Source: Jaapia argillacea MUCL 33604 (Eukaryota > Basidiomycota > Agaricomycetes > Jaapiales > Jaapiaceae). Taken from it: 64,000 nt of DNA. The notes beneath the pieces were generated by a model. It had not been told where the DNA came from. It ran no database searches and was given only the letters and a program-made list of their open reading frames with translations. Shown here one piece after another: positions 24,728 to 35,779 of the stretch. The stretch covers positions 1 to 64,000 of the forward strand of contig KL197731.1 of NCBI GenBank assembly GCA_000697665.1, written 5' to 3'. Positions within the stretch are counted from its first letter, which is position 1, and each line of letters opens with the position of its first letter. The translations under genes were made by a program, and so were the position numbers.

Positions 24728-24937
24728 ACAGCTGCCTCCAAGCATTGTCTTCCCTTTGGAGACGAAGCTAATGGAAGTCTATGTCATGCAAATTAATTGT
24801 CAAGATATGAAGCATCATACAGAGTATATGGAATCAAAGATGTTGCAGGCTACGGCGAAGGCAATCTGAATGACCATCTGGAGCGAACTGAATGTGGGAC
24901 AGAAAGCCCCGGCTCTACACCGACTGGGAAAACATCC

Positions 24938-26416
24938 TCACTCTTCAATCTGACCCACGTCACCCATCGACAGCAGCCCCAAGGACTCTAGAGTGCTGGT
25001 AGCTTCATCTACAGTTCCAACCGCAACTTCGGCGATGCCTCGAGTGCCCATTGGAGCAGAACCTTTGTGTTTGTGTCCCATCGTGCCAGGAGAACCAGCG
25101 GGAGGGATCCGCCCTCCCATAGGTACATCAGACGGTGGCTCACGCGCTGCGAGGCCAACTAAGGGACAAGATACGGAAGAATTGAGTATGAATAACATGA
25201 ATGGATAAGGAAAAGTAGCTCACGCCCCGACAGACCAGACAAACCAGGGAGAGGTAATGAAGGCAATCCCGGCAAACTAGGTAGAGGTAGCTTGGGAATT
25301 GCAGGGATCGGCAAATCAGAGAGCGGCTCGCGCGCTGCCAAGCCTCCAACTAAAGGACAAGATACGGAAGAATTGAGTATCAATTTCCGTGATACGCCAA
25401 GAAAAGTAACCCACGACCAGGCAGGGGCAAACCAGGGAGTCCAGGTAATGGAGGCAATGGGACAGGCAAATTGGGCAATCCCGGCAGACCAGGTAGAGGT
25501 AGCTTGGGCAAGGCGGGGATCGGCAAATCAGAGAGTGGCTCGCGCACTGCCAAGCCAACTAAGTGACGAGACACGGAATAATTGAGTATCAATAACATGA
25601 TAAGTAAAGAGAAGTAACTCACGTCCCGACAGACCAGGCAAACCAGGAAGTCCAGGTATCGAAGGCAATCCAGGTAAATTGGGCAATCCCGGCAAACCAG
25701 GTAGAGGTAGCTTGGGCAAGGCAGGGATCGGCAAATCGGAGAGTGGCTCACGCGCTGCCAAGCCTCCAACTAAGGGGCAAGATACGGAAGAATTGAGTAT
25801 CAATAACATGATAGGTAAAGAAAAGTAACCCACGCCCAGGCAGAGCAGGCAAACCAGGGATTCCGGGCAACGAAGGCAACCCAGGTAAACTGGGCAATCC
25901 TGGCAACCCAGGTAGTCCGGGAGGCGGAGGTGGCGATATCACGGGAGTAGGCTTGACCTTTGACAAATCGGGCGATGGTTCGCGAGCTGCCAGTCCAACT
26001 GAAAGACACCACACCGGTGAATTGAGTGTGGATGAGATAACTGGAAAGAGAAATAACCCACGTCCAGGGAGTCCAGGCAAAGGAGGCAAACTGGGTAATC
26101 CAGGTAGAGAAGGTAATCCAGGCAGCCCAGGTAATCCTGGAATCGCAGGTACTCCGGGCAATGAAGGTACTCCAGGCATGGCAGGTACTCCTGGGATTGC
26201 AGGTGCCGAAGGCATCTTGCGCAAATCAGACAAAGCCCCACGCACTTCTAACTCGTTACCTATGAACGGTGAAGGTGAGATTCCTATCATAAAATCACAA
26301 GGAAATAGGGACAAACCATCGCCAGCACTTCTCTCAACAGGGAGAGCAAGAGCACCTGGTATGAGGGCGAGAGCAATAGAGAGAGAAACGAACGTCGAAG
26401 AGAGAGTGAAGCGCAT
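24938..26416 (-). CDS. Secreted Pro/Leu/Gly-repeat protein with tandemly duplicated exons
   Basis: Seven exons (26416-26317, 26259-26062, 25998-25834, 25769-25623, 25558-25415, 25349-25224, 25158-24938) give 366 residues. A signal peptide (MRFTLSSTFVSLSIALALIP, then GALALP) is followed by modules. Each opens with a motif like GLAAREPLSDL and continues with P-x-L-P-G-L-P-G-L-P repeats. The five internal exons are 198, 165, 147, 144 and 126 bases. All are multiples of three with phase-1 introns at both ends, and the 63-65-base introns between them are themselves near-copies. So whole exon+intron units were duplicated. The last exon loses the PGLP repeat and ends in a Gly/His/Thr-rich tail. No family is recognised; a structural wall or extracellular role is a guess. 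The minus strand is coding because the introns read GT-AG only in that direction. Confidence 0.8.
25159..26061 (-). repeat. Exon+intron tandem repeat array
   Basis: About five units of roughly 190-230 bases. Each comprises a coding part and a 63-65-base intron: 25159-25223, 25350-25414, 25559-25622, 25770-25833 and 25999-26061. Intron similarity is high for the first four (shared core around ATACTCAATT and CTTCCGTATCTTG on the minus strand) and lower for the one nearest the 5' end, so the 3' units are the youngest. Confidence 0.85.
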
Positions 26417-27401
26417 CGTAAGGAAGGATTGAGCTACTATTCGAGGTAGTTTGCGATGAAACTGGAGAGATATGGCCAGTAACCAGAAGCCTTTTATACC
26501 TGGTTGGTCGTTTTGCGAGGATTCGCAATATCAAGTAGGTTCCATTTCCTTGACGTCGAGAGTTCATGGAGCTGTCAACCAAACGGCGCCGGAACGAGGT
26601 AGCAGATGGTTGAATGGAAGGAACCCATCTACCAAGCGTACACAGAGCATTGTACGGTTGAGATGAGCTATGGAATTCGGGATTTCGCAGAGGCGTCCGA
26701 GAAGCATCAGATAACTGACGTCGAATGGTAAGGACATCCGAGTTTCAGGCCCGGAATTTATGGGCCCATCAGCGCCGGAGCGAAGTAGAGATGGCCTGGG
26801 TCAGAGCACCGCGAGCATATGAGTCTATGACGATACGGCTTCAAGCCAGAGCATTCTCCAGTGGCAAGCAAAGCACGACTCCTGTCAAGATGCTGGTTGT
26901 AATCGCGGATGAGCGTGCATGGATGGGTAGAGTTAGTGACTTGGATGCCGCGCAAGCTCTACGGAATGGAACGTCCGGTTGAGCTGGAAAGTCGATGTCC
27001 AAGTCTGATAAGAAACGCGAAAGTCACGAGTGTGTGTGTGACACTTCGCGAAAACGCACAATGGATTACAAGGCAAATAACGCGCTACAAGATAGTATGC
27101 TACAGACAAGTGACAGAAGTGAACGAAAGTACACTAGGGGTATAATGGAACACATTGGAAGGAAAATACAACAAGGCGAAACACAAAACTTCCGAAGTAA
27201 GTAGTCCCAGAGTGAACAAAGAAAACAGAAAAAAATGGGAGAGGGAACGTGAAAGGAGGAAGGGTGAAAGAGTGTCGTTAATGCCTGTCAAGGCCCAGAA
27301 TATCCGCATCTGCAACAGAAACTATCAAGTCGGAGTCGACGACTGCGTTAAGATAGTCGGGAATCTGATCACGGCGAAGGATGTCGCTATCGCCGTCAGA
27401 A
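26417..27401. other. Intergenic
   Basis: Close to 1 kb between two minus-strand secreted-protein genes. It should carry the promoter of the Pro/Leu/Gly-repeat gene and the 3' end of the CPL1-domain gene. Short open frames here show no family features. Confidence 0.45.
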
Positions 27402-29211
27402 TCAACGGAGGTATGGACGAGAGTCGCGGACTCGATACCAAACGTCGGTCAGAGTCGATCCCAATAGCTCGCCTCCCTTCTTCCTGCTAGTCTGACCCTC
27501 TGGACCGAGAGAAACTCCAGTGAAGGAGAGGACGTCTCCGTCGAGTTGACGACGATCAAGGAGGGGTCCAACCCGAGTGCTATCACTGGAATCCGAAGTT
27601 GCCACGCCTTGACCTTCGATCCCATGAAACGTCGAGCCGCCATTCACACGGCCTCGTGCTCGGTGGGTGCGGATATCGGTAACGGAAGTCGTGGAAGTAC
27701 CAACTGTATCCAAGGCGATTCCAGTGTACGATACCAAGTCGTCATCATGGCCGCGCCACGCAAAACCCAAATCCGTGTCGCGCTCCATGACATAATCAGT
27801 CCTAATAGGTGACCGCGAGCCATGGTTGTCCGTCCCATCAGAGATTCCACTTCCAACATAGACGACGTCGTTGTCCTCGATTTGACGAGTGTGAAGGTCA
27901 GTGCTGGAGGTGAGGGTTGCTGGGATATCGACCAGATCATCGCGGCAATCAGAGTCGGCCACAGCGGCAGTGCTGGAGACAACAGACAGATTATCAAGAG
28001 AGGTGTCCAGGCTGTGGCGACGGTAATCTGCGTTGCGGTAGTAATCGTCGCCGTGGGAGGAAGGAGTAGATGAACTGGGGGTAAGAGAGTCTTGGAGGGA
28101 GCGGTCGACGTGCATCGCTGCGACTGTACGGACACGAGCGGAATCGGAGACGAGTAGGGCAATGCAAGTATTCTCAGCTTCGCCAACTTGATATCCCTCC
28201 CTGCATGTCTTCACGAAGCATCGGCTGTTCAGGCAGTCGACCGCATCCGCACCCTCAATAGCCGTGCAATCGACACCGACAGGAGACGGCGGTGCATCAG
28301 CGAAGGGATGTGGTACGGTGCATCCTCCACCTACGTACATCCACGAAGTGAAATAATCAGAAACAAGATATCAGGGGACCTGATGGGAACGTACAGCTCT
28401 CAAGATGAGTCTTGACATTCAGGCACTCGAAGCCAAGAACGCCGCTGGGTGCACCACACACCATCTGGTTGACACCCGCAGCACTATCGCAGTAGGCCTG
28501 GGCCTGAGAGAAAGTCTTGATGCCTAACGAGTTTTGGGCGCGAGCGCCGAGAGAGCGTGGAACCGCAGAACCACAGCCCTAATGAGATGTAACCAGTGTT
28601 AGAACACCGGAAAAGGAATTAACGAGCAAGACACTTACGCGAGAGGATGGAGCGCATACACCGTTGCACATTATGTTGGGCGGGGCACAACCGCATGTTT
28701 GACCTTGACGAACATAGGGGGAGTTGCACTGGAAGTCACAAACGTTTCCAGAAGAACAGAGGGCCTTTGCGTTCGGGGGAGGATGGGGACATTGCTGAGA
28801 ACTAGGAGAAGAATGGATCTGGGCGAAGAGTAGAGTTAGAATTTGGCTCAGAAAACATAGTAATACTCTCACCAAGTCGACAAGAATATCAGAGACGACG
28901 CTCGCTCCATATGTCTGAACCAGACTTTGGATTTGGATGTTACTCTCGAGGGCCAAAGGAAGAGCCGACAAGCAAAGACAAATTTGGAGATCTACAAGCG
29001 CATTGAGGTTGATACCGAGGATTGATAGAGAGCCGATGACGTCTCCGTCGATGTATGCGCAGATGTCCAACAGGCTGCCTGAGGTCCGACGAACAGGGCG
29101 ATAGTGACGAAGACCACCACGAGGGAGGGCATGGGCGCCAGGCAGAAGGTCGAGAGACGAGAGACAAAGAGTGACAAGAGAAACGATTGTGGGTGCGATG
29201 CTGAAACGCAT
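27402..29211 (-). CDS. Secreted Cys-rich protein with CPL1-type domain
   Basis: Four exons (29211-28873, 28818-28639, 28578-28395, 28330-27402) give 543 residues. A signal peptide (MRFSIAPTIVSLVTLCL ... GAHALP) precedes a hydrophobic helical part. The Cys-rich CPL1 region follows: QCPHPPPNAKALCSSGNVCD, GQTCGCAPPNIMCNGVC, GCGSAVPRSLG, AQAYCDSAAGVNQMVCG, FECLNV, SCGGCTVPHP, GVDCTAIEGA and NSRCFVKTCREGYQV. The remaining 270 residues are Ser/Thr/Asp-rich and low in complexity. In Cryptococcus neoformans Cpl1 is secreted and affects host macrophages; in saprotrophic and ectomycorrhizal fungi the role of the family is open. The start is the ATG at 29211, giving MRF as in the neighbouring Pro/Leu/Gly-repeat protein. 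Confidence 0.88.
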
Positions 29212-29785
29212 CGTGGACAAGAAGGGGAAGGTAAAAGTGGGAGGAGATGAGAGGAAAGGACAAGAAGTAATTGAGAGAATGGGAGAGGCGGTCGCTCCTT
29301 ATACTCGCGAACGCACGGACCATCAGGAACATGGTCGAAAAACAGTGGGGTGACTGAGAAAGGTAGTCGAGTTGCTTCAAAGGGTAGTCGAATTACCAGG
29401 AATGGGTGACCCCAGGCGCTGAAGTTGAATCCGACGTGTGCTGCCCGCGTCCTTCACCTGGATCACAATTCCTCTCCGATCCCCGCGGCCCAGCGGCACC
29501 CCCACAGAATTTTGCGGTGGCGAGAGAAAGACCCTCAGACAGTGTCTGAAGTCGGGATCGCGCGATAGGTATCAGCGGCCATGAATGATGCAAGGCACTT
29601 TCTGTAGGCCATAGGCAGGACAATTGGCAGAAAACCTTAGGCTAGTGATTGCCTGTGCATACCCGGCAAGGTTGACGACCGTGGACTTGAGCCAGTGTTC
29701 GTACTTGTGTGCAACAGGAGCGCTCCATGAGAGTGTGACGAGTCAACGTTTCAACGCCAGCGACGTGCTGGAACTGCTGGAATTC

Positions 29786-29824
29786 CATACACAGAACATT
29801 GCTCGCCTTTGAATTCTGTGTATG
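29786..29824. repeat. Short hairpin repeat, copy 2
   Basis: A perfect 11-base inverted repeat, CATACACAGAA (29786-29796) and TTCTGTGTATG (29814-29824), with a 17-base loop. The same sequence in diverged form occurs at 8193-8240, upstream of an F-box gene. It could be a miniature element or a conserved RNA or DNA hairpin. Confidence 0.6.
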
Positions 29825-30618
29825 AGAGACGCCGTAACAATTCTATGCTGGAATGAGATGTTCAGCAAAAGTTTGAGAGAGGCGGATTGGACGGCCCGGA
29901 ATTACCGGAAATCCAATCCTCCTCAACTTCGCTCTCTGGTCGCTCGCCAGACCGAGACAGTGCTTTTGTTCCTCGTCGTCCCGTCCCTATCGACAAAGTA
30001 TTCCCGAGGCCGATGACATTCCACACCCCACTTCGCCACGATGTCTCGGATGGGATTAATATTGTTTTTGAGCGGCCACCCATATTGTCCATGAACTTTC
30101 GTATAGGGAGCCTCGCACTGAATTCGAACAGGTGTATATCTGCATCGAACTACGGCTGGATACTGACACCATCCAAGGGCGCCGACAGCACCACCCCTTC
30201 ATCTATCAAGCATGGTAGAAATTCGGAACGTCTCTCACCGACTTCTCAATTTTCCTCGTTCCTCGTTTTCTTGCCAACATCAGAAGTCTCGTCTTCCAAA
30301 GCGCATAATTAGCTCCATAACTCACACATGACGCTCATGACCATGGCTGAATACCCTCCCCGTCTTTGAAACGGTTACAAGGATCAAAGGGCCGTAGCGG
30401 CCCGCTCATTCGTGAGCCCTTCCATCGTAACTCGTGCTACTGTACGTTTTCGGTGGGTATGGAAATATGAACCAAGAGGGGTGCTGGCAACTTGGATTAG
30501 TGTGTGTGTTTTTCCGAAGTACGCGTGTATTGACGGAGAACGTATGTCACGCCGACCTGACGACCTTCCCACCAGTGTACCCGAGGTATCTGCAGAGATG
30601 TGCATCATTTCCGTCAGG

Positions 30619-30627
30619 GTATATAAA
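30619..30627 (+). promoter_or_regulatory. Probable TATA box of the GH12 gene
   Basis: The sequence gtatataaa lies about 75 bases before the GH12 ATG at 30699, a usual distance for a fungal TATA box plus short leader. Confidence 0.5.
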
Positions 30628-30698
30628 CGCCTCAGTCATCCTGCTATCCTAGAAGGTCCATCGTACCATCCCAGAACACCATCCCAGAATCCTCCAAC

Positions 30699-31802
30699 AT
30701 GCTCTCCCTCGCCAAAGTCGCCTCTACCGTCCTTCTCCTCTCCACCTTGACCCTCGCCGCTCCCTCTCCTCGAGCAACGACCATCAACACCGCCGTATAC
30801 TGCGGTCAATGGGATAGCGTTACAGCAGGCGAATACTCCCTCCTCCTAGATCAATGGGGAGAATCCGGCGCCACTTCAGGATCGGATTGCGCTCAACTTG
30901 TTTCCTTGAGCGGGACTACACTCGCTTGGAAGACTAACTGGACCTGGACTGGTGGAACCGGTTCGTCTTTGTGGCTTACTCCCGATTCGCAGCTAATTTT
31001 TGGGGAAATAAGGCGTGAAGAGCTTCACCAACATCCAGCTGAACACCGGCATCAACCAGCAATTGAGCGCCATCACCACTATGCCCGTGCGTCTCCGACT
31101 CTCTATCCACAGCCTGTTTTCTATCTCGATCTCCCCTCTATATCTGAACTGACGAATTCATCCCGCGCTTTCAGTCCACTTGGGATTGGTCCCAAGCAAG
31201 CACCGGAACAGTCGTAGCGGACGTAGCCTACGATCTCTTCACGTCCACCACATCAGGGGGTTCGGCCGTGAACGAAATCATGATTTGGCTGGCCAACTAC
31301 AACGCCGGACCTATCTCGGCTACTTATAGTTCTAGTGGCGCCCCAGTGCCTATTGCGTCGAGCTTGAGTCTCGCCGGGCATACTTGGTGAGCACCTGGTC
31401 CTTCTCCAAGCTCAATTTCACTCTGCTTACCGATGTAATATATCAGGAACTTGTACTTTGGCTCGAATGGAGCCAACAACGTCTATTCTTTCCTCCCTAC
31501 GAGCGGGACGATCACCTCCTTCAGTGGTGATATCTACACTTTCCTCAAGGTATCTCTTTTTCTCCCCTCAACTCATACCAGGTTGTACTGACCATAATTT
31601 CTCCAAAGTACTTGATCACCAACGAAGGAGTCAGCACCTCTCAGTATCTGACCACCGCTCAAGCTGGTACCGAGGCTACTTCGGGTACCGCTACGTTGAC
31701 GACGTGAGTTATTTCATCGTTCACTGTTTCTGTTGGGGTCGGAGATGCTCATGCATTATGTGATTGTCTTTCAGGTCGGCTTATAGCTTGGTCATTAACT
31801 GA
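30699..31802 (+). CDS. GH12 endoglucanase / xyloglucanase
   Basis: Six exons (30699-30960, 31013-31086, 31175-31386, 31447-31549, 31609-31703, 31775-31802) give 257 residues, the normal size for GH12. The family cleaves beta-1,4-glucan, and often xyloglucan, with retention, outside the cell. A signal peptide ends near LAAPSPRA. Conserved parts are [20 protein letters not shown], the nucleophile-Glu motif [34 protein letters not shown] and the acid/base-Glu region [14 protein letters not shown]. There is no carbohydrate-binding module. All catalytic motifs are intact. Confidence 0.93.
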
Positions 31803-33018
31803 AACCAGAGAAGTGATGTAGGATGAAAGTATGAACGGATGGGTCTATGTATGTATGATCATTGTGTCGAATACGCTGGGTTTTTTGTTCTCTATGTAGG
31901 TCAAGTATAAGTGGCTCTTGGTTCTGTCCCGCGAAGCTTTTCTCCGTCCTTGTCTAGGCCGGCGGTGGGTTGGGGCTACGGAAATATTATCAGATATCGC
32001 CTCATCGGAAAAGCAGATACGGTTTTCCCCTGCCATCAAGAGGCGCGAAACGTGCTTGAAGATAAGTACATCGACCTCTACAAGGCCCCCGTGTTGCCCA
32101 TGACGATGATCATCATGGTCTCGGTGGTCTGCATGCATGCGTGATTTAATACTCATCGACTGAACCATGACTGAACTTGAACGATAAGAGGTAATTACAC
32201 CGAGTACAACAGATGATGCCACTCAACGTTCCACGATGCAGCCCATTGATACTGTAAGTCTGGTCCGAACTAAAACCGGGGTTCTGATGGGAGAGCTGGG
32301 ACGATTGATCCATGCGGTCTTCGCGTTTCGCGGTGCTTTCACCAGTTTGCAGCGTGGTTCAGTCATGTCTGTCGGATCCGTCTGCCCTTAAAAACTACAT
32401 CCCTGGTCTTGAAGACATCGAGGACCCGGAGGCATATCACTAGTGTCAATTTGTGTGGGGAAAGGTCCCTCTTCCTCCGCAAACCTTCCCTTGCTGTGAT
32501 GAAAACCGCCAGATTTTGCAATCCTGCCGAAGATGGTTCATCTCTACCCCGTTTGATATGTCCCCACATACCATTGCGCAAGCTGGTCGCCGTCGCCCAC
32601 GAGCACGCTCGATGATACCAGCAATCGCGCGTTGTGGTGAAGGTTAAGGAGGAACTCGACCCGCCGGCATCTATCTAGGAACCTATTCAGAAGCTGTCAA
32701 TCAAAATTGATCGCTGTGAGATTAAATCGGGCTCCGTTTCGAAGGTCGCTGGCCGTCGTCGAGAGTATTCTACTCACCCAGCTTTCAGTGGGATCAAGTA
32801 TACAAGCGCCCGTGGCTTGGTTTGGTCAAACTCAGATGCCACCAAAAGTTTTTTCGTCATAGATTTTCCTGCCATCGCTGCTGGAAGAACACTTTGATCA
32901 CCGTCTTCTCGGAACCGGTAAGCAAACAGCCGAGGACGGATATATTTCAGAATGGTCCCCACACATGTGGAGGTAACCTATTGCGCCAACGTCGTTGTGC
33001 AGTTACATTCTCTCCACG
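31803..33018. other. Intergenic, nothing recognised
   Basis: About 1.2 kb between the GH12 stop and the adenylate-forming enzyme. The open frames on both strands lack family features and plausible splice partners. Confidence 0.5.
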
Positions 33019-35349
33019 ATGAAGAACCAGACGGTCCACGTCTCCCCTCACGAATCTTGCTCCCTCCCCGAGACATCTGTCTATACCCATCTCTTTGACA
33101 CCCATTTCGACAAACATCCCGGGTCTTCAGCCGCGTTCATCGATGCTCTTACTGGTCGGACAATCACTCGGTCTCAACTGAGAGATTTCGCTCTGCAATG
33201 GGCATACGGCGTGTTGCATGTATTCCCGACGCACCCGAAGCACCAGGGCACTGGGATTCAGGTGCAACGGGGAGATACAGTTTGCATCTTTTCTCCCAAC
33301 TCACTCGCGTACCCAGTGATCCTGCATGGTGCAGTGGCAGCTGGCCTTCGAGTATCGCCCGCAAACAGTGGTTACACCCCACCAGAGCTCGCTCATCAAT
33401 ACGTTGATTCGAGGTCGAAGCTAGTGTTCGTCCACCCTGCACTGTTACCGACCGCCCTCAAGATGTTCGAACTCGTTTATGGAGGTGCAAGCAAGGGATT
33501 GGAAGAGGCGAAGAAGAGGGTGGTTGTTGTCGGTGGGCACGGGTGGGGAAGCTTGCCTCCTCAAGAAGAGGAGAAAGGACTCGCTGCTGTTCAACAGCAT
33601 TGGAGGCTGGATGCGAAGAAAGCTTTCGTTTGGATCGATGATTTGCTTGGGAAGGGTACCTTGAGCAAGGTGGAGCAGTTCACTGGGCAGGACATCCATG
33701 AAACTGTGTATCTCTGTTATTCGAGTGGAACGACCGGAAAGCCGAAAGGCGTGGAGGTGAGGAGTGCCTTTCTTTCCTGTTCTCTTCAATCAATCTGACG
33801 AACTTACATTTCTCGTAGACCACTCACATTAATATTGCTACCATCCTTCACATCATTGAACCTGTTTGGCCCAAGCTCGTCCCTGGAGAGGATGTTATGC
33901 TGGGTGTCTTGCCCTTCTACCACATCTACGGTAAGCCTTTCCACCTCGTTTGTGAGTCCGCGTCCTAATCCTATCCCAGGCCTCGCGAAGCTCCTTCATC
34001 ATCCAATCTACAGAGGCATTCCTGTTGTAATCATGCCCAGATTTGACCCGGTGGGATTCTGTGCCAATGTCGAGAAGTACAAGGTGACTATGAGTTTGAT
34101 TGTCCCTCCAATTTTGGTATTACTTGCCAACCACCCTGGTGAGTGGTCGTTGATCTTGAGGGCATACCTCCGAATTTAACGATGTTTGAAGCTGTCGACA
34201 AATATAACATGACGACCATGAGGATATTGTTCTCTGGTGCAGCTCCATTGGGAAGATCACTAGTTGACAAAGTCAGAGAACGGTTTAAAAAGCTTGGAAT
34301 AGACGTCGTCGTCACGCAAGGTTGGTTGTATTTTCAACGTCGCCGTTGACTCTAAATTTATTATCTTCGCCGTAGGTTACGGATTGACGGAGACTTCTCC
34401 GACTACTCACCTTCTGCCTGCCGAACATTCATTACGAAAATGCGGGTCTATCGGTGTTCTCCTCCCAAATCTCGAGGCCCGATTAGTGGACGATGACGAG
34501 CGAGATGTGAGCCAGGCTCAAGCGAAGACCGGTGGCGGTGAATTGTGGGTTAGGGGTCCTACAGTCATGAAGGTCAGTTCAGTTCCCGATGAGACATAGA
34601 AGATTGTGATTAAGTTTGGCCTAGGGTTATCTCAACAACCCCAGTGCCACCACCAATTCAGTCACGAAGGACGGGTGGTTCAAGACTGGAGATATCGCTG
34701 TGAGAGATGACGAGGGCTTCTATTGGATTGTGGACCGAAAGAAGGAGTTGATCAAGTACAAGGTATATCGCCCCTTTTTTCGCTCCTTGGATTTTGACTG
34801 AAGCGATTCACATGTAGGGATTCCAAGGTATGCAGACGCGCCACCTGCCTTGAAATTGGACTGACTTTTCTACGCCCCCTTCTAGTCCCACCCGCTGAGC
34901 TTGAGGCTATCCTCCTCGTTCACCCTGACATTGTCGACTCCGCCGTTATCGGTGTCAACAACAAAGAGCAAGCAACTGAACTACCCAGGTGAGCAAATTG
35001 TTGTCCAACCACTTGGCAACTATCTCACATCCTGATTGCATGGCTTGGCCAGAGCATACGTTGTTCATCGTGATCCTTCATCGTTGAGGACGGATAAGGA
35101 ACGAGCCGAGTTCGGGAAATCCGTCCAGGACTGGATCAAGACTAGGGTGGCGAAGCATAAATTCCTTCGAGGAGGTGTCGTCGTGGTCGACGTTATTCCC
35201 AAGAGGTCCGTTGTCTTCTGCGACTTCCATTTAGCATGCTAACGAGCCATTACTGCAGTGCCGCGGGTAAGATTCTTCGAAGAGAACTCCGAGAACGCGC
35301 AAAGAAGGAACTCACAGCCGAAGCCACTACCGCCAAGGCATTGTTGTAG
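33019..35349 (+). CDS. Adenylate-forming enzyme, 4-coumarate-CoA-ligase-like
   Basis: Ten exons (33019-33756, 33819-33930, 33980-34138, 34192-34320, 34376-34572, 34625-34762, 34818-34827, 34886-34988, 35053-35205, 35259-35349) give 609 residues. The ANL-superfamily motifs are complete: the P-loop YSSGTTGKPKGVE, FYHIYG, YGLTETSPTT, GELWVRGPTVMKGYLNNP, GWFKTGDIAVRDDEGFYWIV, DRKKELIKYKGFQVPPAELE and the catalytic Lys in PKSAAGKILRREL. The enzyme should activate a carboxylic acid with ATP and transfer it to CoA; fungal members of this clade act on aromatic or medium-chain acids, and the substrate cannot be read here. The C-terminus AKALL is not a clear peroxisomal signal. Exon 7 has only 10 bases (34818-34827) yet encodes the invariant GFQ of the hinge-to-A8 region. 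The ATG at 33019 starts MKNQTVHVSP. Confidence 0.92.
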
Positions 35350-35779
35350 CTTGTAACATTGTTATTTCCCTTCAGCCTTTTGAGCCCTGACTGTGGGGCA
35401 TATACCCGCACACGGCGTTCGTGCTTGCTACTGTAGATCTATATCTATCTTCACTGTCCTTCTTGTCAACGTACCACATACATTCCTTTCGTTTTGTCTT
35501 CCACAATATCATAACACTCATCTTGTTCCCACATCACTCCGCCATGTTGTCAACGATTGCTTGAAATCCTCGACTATGTCGATGTCATGAATCCAACTGT
35601 ACCATTGCAAGGCCATCGTCAAGGTCGTCGGCTCTTTTATTTCCTGCTTGAAGACTTCTACGACATCCGGCTAATTTTCGTGTCCAATCGTTTCCCCGGG
35701 CCCACACCCGCCGACAACCTCCCATTCGGACTCAATCATGTGCGACACCAGCGAATGTGTCCGCCTCCTACAGTACCAA

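Larger units (their letters stand above)
29212..30698. other. Long intergenic region with a hairpin repeat; no supported gene
   Basis: About 1.5 kb. It contains the dispersed hairpin at 29786-29824. A 141-codon plus frame at 29887-30312 is compositionally plausible (Ser/Pro/Arg-rich) but matches nothing I know and has no flanking splice logic, so I do not call it. The right end is the GH12 promoter. Confidence 0.5.

Noticed and set aside
25953-26432. Plus-strand collagen-like open frame
   Set aside because: The introns in the region have GT-AG borders only on the minus strand, and the minus strand supplies a signal peptide and a seven-exon frame that closes. The plus frame is a mirror of the P-G-L-P codons.
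29887-30312. 141-codon plus-strand frame
   Set aside because: No family resemblance, no splice partners and no codon pattern clearly above background. Left as unassigned.
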